Of a stretch of 64,000 bases of DNA, positions 15,923 through 24,747 are shown piece by piece. Position 1 is the first letter of the stretch, and each line of letters starts with the position of its first letter. Below the pieces are notes generated by a model, which saw nothing but the letters and a program-made list of their open reading frames with translations, was not told the origin of the DNA and did not search any database. The stretch spans positions 2,046,001-2,110,000 of the forward strand of contig JACKOF010000001.1 of assembly GCA_024234435.1 (NCBI GenBank). Reading direction: 5' to 3'. Origin of the DNA: Pseudomonadales bacterium. GTDB taxonomy: Bacteria; Pseudomonadota; Gammaproteobacteria; Pseudomonadales; Porticoccaceae. Made by a program: the position numbers and the translations under genes.

Positions 15923-16384
15923 TCAGTAATCCCCAAGTTCCAGAGCCATCATAATGGCGTCCTCACGCCCATGCGCGGTCGGGTAGTAGTTCTCTCGGAT
16001 GCACAACTCTGCAAATCCGGCATTCTGGTAAAGTCGAATAGCGGGGAAATTGGATACCCTCACTTCAAGATATAACCGCTCTGCGGTTTCCGACACCTGT
16101 TCTATCAACCGTGCCAGCAAATATGTACCAAGACCTTTGTTATGGTAATCAGGATCAATGGCAATATTAAGAATTTCAGACTCAGGGCCAATAAGGGTGT
16201 AAATCATAAAGCCGATTACAGCTTGATCTTCTACCATGACATAACTGTGATGCCGTTGCTGGCTTTCATAAAACTGGATTTCACGCCAAGGGTGAGGTGA
16301 CACCGCCTGCTCTATGCGGGCAGCAGATACTACGTCATCCGGCTCCATCGCCCTGATTTGATGACTGAATGGCAAACTACACAT
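15923..16384 (-). CDS. rimI: RimI, N-acetyltransferase of ribosomal protein S18
   Basis: 153 residues from the ATG at 16384, which overlaps the end of the HolD-like gene by 8 bases; longer readings add residues not seen in the family. GNAT fold with the acetyl-CoA loop NKGLGTYLL, the RimI features HPWREIQF near the N-terminus and LEVRVSNFPAIRLYQNAGF in the second half, and a terminal Tyr. The enzyme acetylates the N-terminal Ala of ribosomal protein S18. The holD-rimI order is also that of E. coli. Confidence 0.92.
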   Translation of the reverse strand: MCSLPFSHQIRAMEPDDVVSAARIEQAVSPHPWREIQFYESQQRHHSYVMVEDQAVIGFMIYTLIGPESEILNIAIDPDYHNKGLGTYLLARLIEQVSETAERLYLEVRVSNFPAIRLYQNAGFAELCIRENYYPTAHGREDAIMMALELGDY

Positions 16385-17114
16385 CCAGCAAGAACCGAAT
16401 CGCCTGCCAGGTATCCGCTTTACATGCCGGGGCGTCAAGCATGTTTTGCAGGCTATGGGTTAGCACCGCTTTTGCACCACCTGAAAGCTCACGGTGAGAG
16501 CCCACAGTAAAATTGGCGCCCGCTTCACCAATACCCGTTTCACCAATATACATGGCGGCCATTTCACCCATCAATAATACCCAGCAGACACCACGCTGTT
16601 TGATACGGGCATCAAGAAACACCGACAACAATGCTCTGGCTCCTGCTTCAGTAGACTGACTATTGGCAGACACCGGCCAGTCGATCAGTTCAGCCTGTGC
16701 AATCGTATCTGGCATTCGCTTAATGGATCGCAGAATGTTGACCAGCAATTGCGTGCGTTCAGCACCAGGCTGCTCTCCCGGTTCAAGGCTGTCAATGACC
16801 AGCAGATCATCACTTGGCTGCCAGCAGGCAAGACGAAACCGCGCTGCAGGCGTCGCTTGTGTTATAGCAGAGGAATCTGTCACCGTAACCGGCGCTGCCG
16901 GTTTCTCCGTCTCAGATGTATTCAGATCAATCGTGATTCTGGGTCCGGGTTTGCGCTTGCTGTACACCTGTTGATCGCCGGGCTCAACTGAAGTATCCGC
17001 TTCAACCTTGATCGCGGGCGACTGGCTGGCTGCCAGAACAGAGGCTGACTCTCTGGGAATATATTGCGTAATACCCAGAACAGACAAATACCAGTTGTGC
17101 AGTTGCTGATTCAT
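16377..17114 (-). CDS. HolD-like protein (DNA polymerase III psi subunit-like)
   Basis: 245 residues from the ATG at 17114 (GGAG 5 bases upstream). The N-terminus WYLSVLGITQYIPRES matches the psi-subunit opening LGITQW.LR, which binds the chi subunit. The region 25-90 is a polar, Pro/Thr-rich linker. The C-terminal domain (LLVIDSLEPGEQPGAERTQL, LLVNILRSIKR, WPVSANSQ) has the HolD-like nucleotide-binding-remnant layout. It is longer than E. coli HolD (137 residues), mainly by the linker and an extra C-terminal part (VCWVLLMGEMAAMYIG). Its position directly upstream of rimI supports the call. Expected role: link between chi and the clamp loader. An unrelated YjjG-like or uncharacterised family is possible. 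Confidence 0.6.
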   Translation of the reverse strand: MNQQLHNWYLSVLGITQYIPRESASVLAASQSPAIKVEADTSVEPGDQQVYSKRKPGPRITIDLNTSETEKPAAPVTVTDSSAITQATPAARFRLACWQPSDDLLVIDSLEPGEQPGAERTQLLVNILRSIKRMPDTIAQAELIDWPVSANSQSTEAGARALLSVFLDARIKQRGVCWVLLMGEMAAMYIGETGIGEAGANFTVGSHRELSGGAKAVLTHSLQNMLDAPACKADTWQAIRFLLDV

Positions 17115-17143
17115 CCGGACTCCACGTTGGCCAGAACAGCCCG

Positions 17144-18688
17144 TCAAATGCCTTCCAGCTGCGGATGCAAACGACCCGGGCTGTTCAATAGACTCAACGC
17201 ATTCAGATAGGCCTTGGCACTGGCCACCAGTACGTCGGTATCAGCGCCCTGTCCATTCACAATACGACCATCTTTCTCCAGTCGAACAGTGACATCGCCT
17301 TGGGAATCGGTGCCTTCGGTTACCGCATTCACTGAATAGAGCTTCAATTCCGTCTCGCTGCTAACCTTCTTTTCAATGGCTTTGAAAATCGCATCAACTG
17401 CGCCATCACCATCGGATTCCGAGATAAACTTTTCTCCTTTATATGACATGGCGATAGCCGCATGGGGAAGCTGACCAGTCTTTGATATCACTTCCAGATT
17501 ATCAAGTGTGATGGCATCCACTTCGCTCTCGGTCTGCACCCCCGAAATCAACGCCTGCAGGTCCTCATCGTAAATCTCCCGCTTTTTATCGGCCAATTCC
17601 TTGAAGCGCCGAAAAGCCTGGTTGAGTTCATCCTTATCGTCAAAGCTGATACCCAGATCTTCCAGTCTCGCGGCAAACGCAGCCCGACCTGATAATTTAC
17701 CCAAGACAATTTTGTTGGTATTCAGGCCAACGCTCTCAGCACTCATAATTTCGTAGGTTTCCCGGTGTTTCAGTACACCATCCTGATGAATGCCGGACTC
17801 ATGGGCAAATGCATTGGCACCCACAATAGCTTTATTCGGCTGAACAGGAAAACCCGTGATACTCGAAACCAGGCGGGAGGCGCGGGTAATCTGAGTAGTA
17901 TCAATGCCGGTTTCAACAGGGAATATATCCTTGCGAGTGCGCACGGCCATAACAATTTCTTCCAGAGAAGCATTACCCGCGCGTTCACCCAATCCATTAA
18001 TGGTACATTCCACCTGACGGGCGCCCTGCATGACAGCAGCCAACGAGTTGGAAACAGCCAAACCGAGATCGTTATGGCAGTGCACTGAAAAAACAGCCTT
18101 GTCGGCATTGGGAACATTCTGAATCAACCGGCCAATGGTGTCTGCATATTCAGAAGGAAACGCATAACCAACTGTATCTGGCAAGTTGACGGTGGTTGCC
18201 CCGGCATCAATGACCGCTTCAATGATGCGACACATGAAATCAAACTCGGAGCGGCTGGAATCTTCCAGCGAGAACTCTACATCATCGATTAAATTACGGG
18301 CAAGCTTAACCGAGGACACGGCCTGCTCCACCACCTGATCCGGAGTCATCAGCAGTTTGTGCTGCATATGTATCGGAGAAGTGGCAATAAACGTATGAAT
18401 ACGACCGGAGTTGGCACCTTTGAGTGCCTCAGCTGCGCGTTCGATATCCAATGGCATGGCGCGAGACAAACTGCAGATAGTGCTGTCCTTAATAGACCCG
18501 GCAATCGCTTTAACCGCCTCAAAATCACCAGGGCTGGAAATGGCAAAGCCTGCCTCAATCACATCAACCTTCAGCTTTTCGAGCACTTTGGCTATGCGAA
18601 GCTTTTCATCTTTTGTCATTGAGGCACCAGGGCTCTGTTCCCCATCCCGCAATGTGGTGTCAAAAATAATTAATCGTTCTTTGCTCAT
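17144..18688 (-). CDS. leuA: 2-isopropylmalate synthase, first step of leucine synthesis
   Basis: 514 residues, the E. coli-type length. The TIM barrel opens IIFDTTLRDGEQSPGASM with the substrate- and metal-binding R-D pair; HCHNDLGLAVSNSL gives the metal-binding histidines and GERAGNA the next conserved loop. The C-terminal regulatory domain (from about 390) binds leucine for feedback inhibition and begins after ISGVQTESEVDAI. It joins acetyl-CoA to 2-oxoisovalerate in the cytoplasm. It lies alone, 158 bases after pssA on the same strand. leuBCD are not in the window. No leader peptide with Leu codons is visible upstream. Confidence 0.97.
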   Translation of the reverse strand: MSKERLIIFDTTLRDGEQSPGASMTKDEKLRIAKVLEKLKVDVIEAGFAISSPGDFEAVKAIAGSIKDSTICSLSRAMPLDIERAAEALKGANSGRIHTFIATSPIHMQHKLLMTPDQVVEQAVSSVKLARNLIDDVEFSLEDSSRSEFDFMCRIIEAVIDAGATTVNLPDTVGYAFPSEYADTIGRLIQNVPNADKAVFSVHCHNDLGLAVSNSLAAVMQGARQVECTINGLGERAGNASLEEIVMAVRTRKDIFPVETGIDTTQITRASRLVSSITGFPVQPNKAIVGANAFAHESGIHQDGVLKHRETYEIMSAESVGLNTNKIVLGKLSGRAAFAARLEDLGISFDDKDELNQAFRRFKELADKKREIYDEDLQALISGVQTESEVDAITLDNLEVISKTGQLPHAAIAMSYKGEKFISESDGDGAVDAIFKAIEKKVSSETELKLYSVNAVTEGTDSQGDVTVRLEKDGRIVNGQGADTDVLVASAKAYLNALSLLNSPGRLHPQLEGI

Positions 18689-18846
18689 TTTTTATCACTC
18701 CAGACTGCCTGCCTGCAGCAGGCGCCCATTATCGGCCAATTCTCCCCGCGGGAAGTCTCACTTGCAAACAGGTCAATTGTATTTTTTAAACAGACAATGT
18801 GCACTTGCCTCGCCTTCAGAAGGGTAAACCTCTGGCGCATAGACCA

Positions 18847-19635
18847 TCAAGAAGCCGAGGGCTTACGCCGCATCTTTTTCCAGAGGGATATTGCGGGGGC
18901 AGATAAAGCATACACCGCAGCCATAGCCAGCAATACCTTTGGCGGATTAATCGTGACGACAACCAGAACCATAGCTACAGCAAAAATCACCACAAAGGGA
19001 ACCTTGCTTTTAAGATCAACCTCTTTAAAGCTGTAATAACGAAAGTTCGACACCATTAACAGCCCCGCAACTGCTGTCACCAGCGCCGCCAACAATGCCA
19101 TACTCTGAGAAGCATCTGCATCGTAACCAGCCCAGACCATTGCCGCTACCACTGCCGCAGCCGTCGGACTGGAGAGTCCAATAAAATAACGTTTGGAAAC
19201 GGTATCAATCTGGGTATTAAATCGTGCCAGCCGCAGCGCAGCGCAGGAAGCATAAATAAATGCCGCCGCCCAACCAATTCGCCCAACCTCATTCAATATC
19301 CAGCTGAAACAGACAACCGCAGGCGCTATACCGAAAGAGACCATATCAGAAAGACTGTCATATTCCACACCGAAATCAGTGGAAGTGTCTGTCATACGGG
19401 CTACGCGCCCATCCAGACCATCAAAAATCATGGCAATAAAAATGGCAATCGCAGCCGCTTCAAACTTACCGTCCATTCCTGCCAGAATCGCGTAAAAACC
19501 ACCAAACATGGCACCCGTAGTCAGCAGGTTTGGCAGCAAATAGATGCCCCGTCGCTTCTCCCGTGGGCGCTGCACCGCGCCGGAAGTCTCACCGGATTTA
19601 TCGGGCGTTGATTCTGTCTGTTGCTGATCGCTCAT
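18847..19635 (-). CDS. pssA: CDP-diacylglycerol-serine O-phosphatidyltransferase
   Basis: 262 residues from the ATG at 19635, chosen because GGAGGT lies 4 bases upstream; a longer reading to 19722 has no such site. A polar N-terminus precedes about eight membrane helices. The CDP-alcohol phosphatidyltransferase motif DG..AR...(8)..G...D...D is seen as DGLDGRVARM...TDFGVEYDSLSD. This is the integral-membrane type II PssA, unlike the soluble E. coli enzyme. It makes phosphatidylserine, precursor of phosphatidylethanolamine. It follows ilvC after a terminator, the same order as in Pseudomonas. Confidence 0.95.
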   Translation of the reverse strand: MSDQQQTESTPDKSGETSGAVQRPREKRRGIYLLPNLLTTGAMFGGFYAILAGMDGKFEAAAIAIFIAMIFDGLDGRVARMTDTSTDFGVEYDSLSDMVSFGIAPAVVCFSWILNEVGRIGWAAAFIYASCAALRLARFNTQIDTVSKRYFIGLSSPTAAAVVAAMVWAGYDADASQSMALLAALVTAVAGLLMVSNFRYYSFKEVDLKSKVPFVVIFAVAMVLVVVTINPPKVLLAMAAVYALSAPAISLWKKMRRKPSAS

Positions 19636-19812
19636 ATCCACCTCCAGCCTGGGTGGGCGTATTATGAACCCACTCGTTGGGGAGTTAAACCCGCCAACAG
19701 ACATATAAATGAAGTGTATCAATCGTCCCGAAAAGACGGCATGTGTTAACGACTGCTTTTATGTTATCGGCGTCGAAACCGGGATAGCCAATTAATCTAT
19801 GAAGAAAAAACA

Positions 19813-19841
19813 AAAAGCCCACCTCAATGAGGCGGGCTTTT
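19813..19841 (-). terminator. Intrinsic terminator after ilvC
   Basis: A hairpin with a GC-rich stem (GCCCaCCTC paired with GAGGcGGGC, one mismatch, loop of 3) flanked by A-runs and T-runs. Read on the minus strand it ends in a T-rich tract. It lies 30 bases after ilvC, closing the ilvBNC operon before pssA. Confidence 0.85.
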
Positions 19842-19870
19842 CTCAAATTCTGCTCGAACGAGGCAGGATT

Positions 19871-20887
19871 TTAGTTCTTATCTTTGTTAACCAGCTGATT
19901 AGCCGTAATCCAAGGCATCATACTGCGCAGCTTCTCACCAACCTGTTCAATACCATGTGCGGCGTTATTACGGCGGTAGGCTGTCATTGATGGGTAGTTG
20001 AGAGCACCTTCAGAGATGAACATTTTGGCATATTCACCATTCTGAATATCTTTCAGTGCCTGGCGCATGGCGGCACGAGACTCATCATTGATCACTTTCG
20101 GACCTGTTACATATTCACCGTATTCCGCATTATTCGAAATAGAATAGTTCATGTTGGCAATACCACCTTCATACATCAGATCAACGATCAGCTTCAGCTC
20201 ATGCAAACACTCGAAGTAAGCCATTTCCGGTGCATAACCGGCTTCCACCAGGGTTTCATAACCCGCCTTGACCAGCTCGACACAACCACCACAAAGAACG
20301 GCCTGCTCACCAAACAGATCGGTTTCCGTTTCGTCTTTGAAGCTGGTTTCAAGAATGCCAGTACGGCCGCCACCAACACCTGACGCATACGACAACGCCA
20401 GCTCTTTCGCTGTGCCAGAAGCATTTTGATAGATTGCAATCAGATCCGGAATACCGCCACCTTTAACAAACTCATTGCGGACGGTATGGCCTGGCGCTTT
20501 AGGGGCAATCATGATCACATCAAGATCGGCACGAGGAACAATCTGGTTGTAATGAATGGCAAAACCATGGGCAAACGCCAGGGTTGCGCCTTGCTTGATG
20601 TTAGGTTCAATCTCGTCGCGATATAACTGGGACTGGAATTCATCGGGCGTCAATACCATAACAAGATCCGCCCCGGCAACAGCTTCAGGTACACTTTTAA
20701 CTGTCAGTCCATGCGCCTCAGCTTTGGCAATTGACGAAGAACCTGCACGCAGGCCAACGGTTACATCCACCCCTGAATCTTTCAGGTTGCAGGCATGAGC
20801 ATGGCCTTGGGAACCATAGCCCAAAACGGCAACTTTTTTGCTCTGAATAATTGAAAGATCACAATCTTTGTCATAGTACGCTTGCAT
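19871..20887 (-). CDS. ilvC: Ketol-acid reductoisomerase
   Basis: 338 residues, the class I length, from the ATG at 20887 (AGGTGA 5 bases upstream); a GTG 9 bases earlier is less likely because the family starts MQ-YYDKD. The Rossmann motif GYGSQGHAHA binds NADPH, and the knotted C-terminal domain has DETETDLFGEQ and CLHELKLIVDL with Mg-binding acids. It converts acetolactate and acetohydroxybutyrate to dihydroxy acids in valine/isoleucine synthesis. It follows ilvN by 39 bases and ends in a clear terminator. Confidence 0.98.
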   Translation of the reverse strand: MQAYYDKDCDLSIIQSKKVAVLGYGSQGHAHACNLKDSGVDVTVGLRAGSSSIAKAEAHGLTVKSVPEAVAGADLVMVLTPDEFQSQLYRDEIEPNIKQGATLAFAHGFAIHYNQIVPRADLDVIMIAPKAPGHTVRNEFVKGGGIPDLIAIYQNASGTAKELALSYASGVGGGRTGILETSFKDETETDLFGEQAVLCGGCVELVKAGYETLVEAGYAPEMAYFECLHELKLIVDLMYEGGIANMNYSISNNAEYGEYVTGPKVINDESRAAMRQALKDIQNGEYAKMFISEGALNYPSMTAYRRNNAAHGIEQVGEKLRSMMPWITANQLVNKDKN

Positions 20888-20926
20888 TATTTTCACCTAT
20901 AAAAATGTAATTCAATAAAATTTTTG

Positions 20927-21418
20927 TTAAACCCGCAGCGATTTCTCGCCACGCGAAATTCCCGAAACACCCGACCGAACCACCTCAAGAATACCGCTCT
21001 CACCCAAAGCCTGCAGGAAAGCATCATTCTTCTGACCATCACCAACCAGTTGAATGGTGTACACAGAGGTGCCTACATCCACAATCTGGGCACGAAAAAT
21101 ATCCACACAACGCACAATTTCATTGCGCTGCTCACCTACTGCTTTCACTTTTACGAGCATCAATTCGCGCTCGATATGAGCTCCTTCTGTCAGATCTATT
21201 ACCTTGACCACATCAATAATCTTGTGCAGGTGTTTGGTAATTTGCTCTATAACCTTGTCGTCCCCATGTGTAGTCAGGGTTAACCGGGAAAGGGTTTGAT
21301 CTTCAGTTGGAGCCACACTCAAAGAGTCGATATTGTAACCTCTTTGGGCGAACAACCCTACTACTCGCGCCAATGCACCGGGTTCATTTTCCAGTAATAC
21401 AGAAATGATTCGTCTCAT
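20927..21418 (-). CDS. ilvN: Acetolactate synthase small (regulatory) subunit
   Basis: 163 residues from the ATG at 21418, which overlaps the ilvB stop as TGATG. The N-terminal ACT domain (RRIISVLLENEPGALARVVG, then RGYNIDSLSVAPTED) binds valine, and the C-terminal half completes the IlvH-type subunit. It activates the catalytic IlvB subunit and makes it sensitive to feedback. By length and sequence it is the IlvH type (sometimes named ilvH). Confidence 0.96.
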   Translation of the reverse strand: MRRIISVLLENEPGALARVVGLFAQRGYNIDSLSVAPTEDQTLSRLTLTTHGDDKVIEQITKHLHKIIDVVKVIDLTEGAHIERELMLVKVKAVGEQRNEIVRCVDIFRAQIVDVGTSVYTIQLVGDGQKNDAFLQALGESGILEVVRSGVSGISRGEKSLRV

Positions 21419-23247
21419 CAGGTACGCTCCGTCTTGCTCAGCCACATATCTCGCATCGACCCGTTAGGTGCTACCTGCATGGGGTAGACATGCTCCGAGC
21501 GATCCACGTAAATATCCATAAACACTGTCCGATCTTTCAAGCTGAAACATTCTTCAAGCCTGGCCTCAAGCTCATCGTAGGCGGTCACTTTCATGCCGAC
21601 ATGACCGTAAGCTTCCGCCAGCTTTACAAAGTCCGGTAACGAATCTTCATAGAGACTCTCGGCGTAGCGGCTGCTGTACTGCATATCCTGCCACTGGCGA
21701 ACCATTCCCAACGCCTGGTTGTTCAGGTTGATGATTTTGATCGGCAAACCGTACTGGGTGCAGGTCGACAGCTCCTGAATACACATCTGGATACTGCCTT
21801 CACCCGTCACGCAAACGACATCAGATTCTCGATAAGCCATTTTCACCCCCATCGCTGCCGGCAAACCAAAGCCCATGGTTCCCAGGCCGCCAGAATTAAT
21901 CCAGCGGCGCGGCTTGTTAAATGGGTAGTACTGGGCTACGAACATCTGATGCTGTCCCACATCCGAAGTAACAAATGCGTCGCCCCCGGTAACCTTATGC
22001 AAGGCCTTGATCACATCCTGCGGCTTTATAACGTTGCCATGGCTTGGCTCGTAACGAGGCTTGGTATAGAGACCATGGCGGTCACGCCACTCGTTGATCT
22101 GCTTCCACCAGTCAGTAATTGCCTTTTCATCCGGGCGTTTCTTCGTCTCATCCAGTAAGTCGAGCATTTCCTGCAAAATCAAATCACAGGGCCCGACAAT
22201 GGGAATATCAGCGGCGATCGTTTTCGAAATTGAAGTTGGATCAATATCAATATGAATGATCTTTGCCTGCGGACAAAACTTGTCCGGCGTATTGGTCACC
22301 CGGTCATCAAAGCGTGCGCCAACAGCGAAAATAAGATCTGAATGGTGCATGGCCGTATTCGACTCAAAGGTACCGTGCATACCGAGCATACCAATAAACT
22401 GCTTATCTCCGGCAGGGTACGAGCCTAAACCCATCAATGTATTCGTGACAGGAAAGTTCAGCTTTTGCGCTAGTTCTGTTAGCTGATTCGAGGCATTGCC
22501 GATAACAACACCACCACCGGCATAGATAACGGGCCGCTTGGCTGCGAGTAATTCCTTGAGAGCCCGTTTGATCTGCCCGGAATGCCCTTTCATAGTCGGC
22601 TGATAGGAGCGCATTTTGATTTTCCGCGGAAACTCATAGGGCACTTTATGATTGGGGTCCGTCACATCCTTGGGGATATCAATCACCACCGGACCAGGCC
22701 TGCCGGTACCCGCAATATAGAATGATTTGGCAATAATTTCGGCCAGATCCTCAGCCCGCTTGGCCTGAAAACTGTGTTTTACAATAGGCCGTGAAGCGCC
22801 CAGCATATCCGTTTCCTGAAAGGCGTCATCTCCAACCTTGTCGCTTGTTACCTGCCCGGAAACAATCACCAGCGGTATAGAATCCATATAGGCTGTAGCG
22901 ATACCGGTGATGGCGTTAGTTGCGCCAGGACCAGAGGTTACCAGAACAGCGCCCACCTCACCGGTTGCACGCGCATAGGCATCAGCAGCATGAACTGCCG
23001 CCTGTTCGTGGCGGACAAGAATGTGTTTGATTCCCGCCTGACGGAACAGCGCATCGTAAATATGCAGCACCGTTCCTCCGGGATACCCCCAAAGGTATTT
23101 TACCCCTGCGTCCTGCAACGCACGGATGACAATCTCTCCACCGGAAAGTCTTTCTTCAGAATCCTGGGTCACCGATTTAATCCTCATAATTCCACACAAA
23201 GCAAAGCGGGCTTCGCCAGAAAGCGAAACCACATTACAGGACATCAC
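21418..23247 (-). CDS. ilvB: Acetolactate synthase large (catalytic) subunit
   Basis: 609 residues; a ThDP enzyme with catalytic Glu in the N-terminal PYR domain (LVRHEQAAVHAADAYAR), FAD-binding centre and the ThDP motif GEGSIQMCIQELSTC...NN in the C-terminal domain. It condenses pyruvate with pyruvate or 2-oxobutyrate. The start is uncertain. A GTG at 23247 (then ATG at 23244) has GAGG 7 bases upstream and adds 20 residues not usual in the family, while the ATG at 23187 gives a length closer to the usual 575-590. It heads ilvBNC and is preceded by a probable sigma-70 promoter at 23429-23456. It is of the ilvI type in Pseudomonas nomenclature. Confidence 0.97.
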   Translation of the reverse strand: MMSCNVVSLSGEARFALCGIMRIKSVTQDSEERLSGGEIVIRALQDAGVKYLWGYPGGTVLHIYDALFRQAGIKHILVRHEQAAVHAADAYARATGEVGAVLVTSGPGATNAITGIATAYMDSIPLVIVSGQVTSDKVGDDAFQETDMLGASRPIVKHSFQAKRAEDLAEIIAKSFYIAGTGRPGPVVIDIPKDVTDPNHKVPYEFPRKIKMRSYQPTMKGHSGQIKRALKELLAAKRPVIYAGGGVVIGNASNQLTELAQKLNFPVTNTLMGLGSYPAGDKQFIGMLGMHGTFESNTAMHHSDLIFAVGARFDDRVTNTPDKFCPQAKIIHIDIDPTSISKTIAADIPIVGPCDLILQEMLDLLDETKKRPDEKAITDWWKQINEWRDRHGLYTKPRYEPSHGNVIKPQDVIKALHKVTGGDAFVTSDVGQHQMFVAQYYPFNKPRRWINSGGLGTMGFGLPAAMGVKMAYRESDVVCVTGEGSIQMCIQELSTCTQYGLPIKIINLNNQALGMVRQWQDMQYSSRYAESLYEDSLPDFVKLAEAYGHVGMKVTAYDELEARLEECFSLKDRTVFMDIYVDRSEHVYPMQVAPNGSMRDMWLSKTERT

Positions 23248-23575
23248 AGGATCACCTCAAAGGGTGTGCTATTGAGCAGAGCGGTCGAACGTTTGTTATT
23301 CGACACATCCAGGTTCTGGGTTAAAACCTGTTCCGGATGACCAGTAAGTGCTGTTTACACTTAACCTGGCAACTGAGTCTGAAATTCTCAGTACTCAGCA
23401 TTGGGTACAAAACCCGCAGAAGTGGAAGACTCTAGCAGTTTTAGCCATCAAGTCAAGACATAATCGGCGATAACCCCGTATACAGGTAATGATTTTGCTG
23501 CCTGCAACACACTACAAAAAGTAAATTATCCGTTATTATTACAAGCACTATACGAATCGAAATGGCAAACAGAAC
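23248..23575. other. Divergent intergenic region between ilvB and the DUF4124 gene
   Basis: 328 bases with no gene. It holds the proposed ilvB promoter (minus strand, 23429-23456), then about 175 bases of untranslated leader. A 6-bp inverted repeat (CAGGTT/AACCTG at about 23310-23330) is the only hairpin I see in the leader. I found no leader peptide rich in Leu, Val or Ile codons and no clear T-tract, so classical attenuation is not supported. Confidence 0.6.
23429..23456 (-). promoter_or_regulatory. Probable sigma-70 promoter of ilvBNC
   Basis: On the minus strand, TTGACT (-35) is followed after 16 bases by TAGAGT (-10). The match is 5/6 and 4/6 to consensus. It lies about 180 bases before ilvB, which would give a long leader. 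Confidence 0.4.
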
Positions 23576-24070
23576 ATGAACAGGGATACAAAATCGAAAC
23601 ATTCGGACAAATCTGCCCTTACGGTATTACTCACAGTGGCACTGCTGATAACGGGGAGCTCATCCGCTTATTCAGCCATCTACAAATGGCAGGATGAAAA
23701 TGGCGGGTGGCATTTCTCGGAAGTGCCGCCCGACAACAAACAGGCACAAAAAGTTGACGTGAGAGTAACACCGCCCTCCGGTAACGAGAGCGACCATCAG
23801 GGCGAAACTGAAACACTTGTTGACCAGTCCACACGGGAAAGCTCCCCGGAGGAAGACAAGCCATTGGCAAAGTCGAAAGAAGTTGCTGCGGAAGACAGAG
23901 CACGGAGAAAAAAGAATTGTCAGATCGCCAGAGAGAATCTGGCCAACCTGCAACGCGGCCGGATCCGCTTTCTGGACGAAAAAAGTGGTGAAGAGCGCTA
24001 TCTGAGTGAAGAAGAACGCTTACAGCGCATAAAAGATAACAAAAAAATCGAAGCCGAGAACTGCCACTAA
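23576..24070 (+). CDS. DUF4124-domain exported protein
   Basis: 164 residues. A hydrophobic signal segment (ALTVLLTVALLITGSSSAYS) precedes the DUF4124 motif IYKWQDENGGWHFSEVPP, a small beta-sheet found at the N-terminus of many gammaproteobacterial envelope proteins. The rest is highly charged (Glu/Lys/Arg/Asp) and probably helical, with two Cys (KKNCQIARENL and the last residues ENCH) that may pair. Role unknown; periplasmic location likely. A gene of this kind next to ilvB is also found in Pseudomonas. Confidence 0.85.
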   Translation: MNRDTKSKHSDKSALTVLLTVALLITGSSSAYSAIYKWQDENGGWHFSEVPPDNKQAQKVDVRVTPPSGNESDHQGETETLVDQSTRESSPEEDKPLAKSKEVAAEDRARRKKNCQIARENLANLQRGRIRFLDEKSGEERYLSEEERLQRIKDNKKIEAENCH

Positions 24071-24079
24071 CACTGAGAC

Positions 24080-24115
24080 GCACCACTGCATGAGAACCAG
24101 TCGACGCAGTGGTGC
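24080..24115 (+). repeat. 10-bp inverted repeat after the DUF4124 gene
   Basis: GCACCACTGC at 24080-24089 is repeated inverted at 24106-24115 (GCAGTGGTGC), loop of 16. There is no following T-run, so it is a weak terminator at best or an RNA-stabilising hairpin. Confidence 0.5.
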
Positions 24116-24308
24116 TCTATCAATACCCCAACAAACCCTCTAACTGATCTCAAAAAAACATATCACCTTCGAGCGATATTTTATTATTGACCCCGTTCAC
24201 AATATCGGCACACCTGTCCGGTTATGTTTAACCCTTATTGATTCGCCGTCTGCCGTCACTGCAGTACTTCGCACAGCAGGCCGTTGCAAAAAAGTGCAGG
24301 GGATAAAC

Positions 24309-24695
24309 ATGAAGACCAATCATCGCTTACTGTTAAAACATGGTTTATCAGGAACATGCCTGGGACTGTTATTACTCATCGGAAGTGGCTCCAATGCGGA
24401 AGATCTGGGCATCAAGAACCTGGCCAGCACAATCGACAGCTGGCGTATCAGCTCGAAAGCTGACAGACCCGGATGGTTTGCACAAATCAGCATCCGCCCT
24501 GCCAGCTTTGTTCGTGCCAGCACGGTACGGCGCGATCAGCCACAACGAGCGGAGTTTGCAGACAATAGACCTTTCAGGATAAACCTGAACAACGACCCGG
24601 AAGCTGGTTGGCAGATCATGCCGTATACAGACGATGGTATCGGCGCCACGGAGCGGGATGATAGCTACGGGCTATCATTTACCCGCCAGTGGTAA
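24309..24695 (+). CDS. Small exported protein of unknown function
   Basis: 128 residues from the ATG at 24309, chosen because AGGGG lies 6 bases upstream. A signal peptide (HGLSGTCLGLLLLIGSGSNA) leads to a mature protein of about 100 residues that is rich in Arg, Asp and Trp and ends in FTRQW. I recognise no family. It has its own 238-base upstream region and is convergent with clpB. A short beta-rich periplasmic or outer-membrane-associated protein is possible from the alternating polar/aromatic pattern, but this is weak. Confidence 0.65.
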   Translation: MKTNHRLLLKHGLSGTCLGLLLLIGSGSNAEDLGIKNLASTIDSWRISSKADRPGWFAQISIRPASFVRASTVRRDQPQRAEFADNRPFRINLNNDPEAGWQIMPYTDDGIGATERDDSYGLSFTRQW

Positions 24696-24747
24696 ACTGG
24701 GCATCAAAGCCCTACCGAAAGCCTGATAGTAAAAACAAGCCCCATCA

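Noticed and set aside
18712..18731. Hairpin GCCTGC/GCAGGC upstream of leuA as an attenuator
   Set aside because: The stem is short, no T-run follows on the minus strand and no Leu-rich leader frame is present.
23248..23340. Leader peptide for ilvB attenuation
   Set aside because: An 18-codon frame ending at the ilvB ribosome site has only scattered Ile, Val and Leu codons, and no terminator with a T-run follows.
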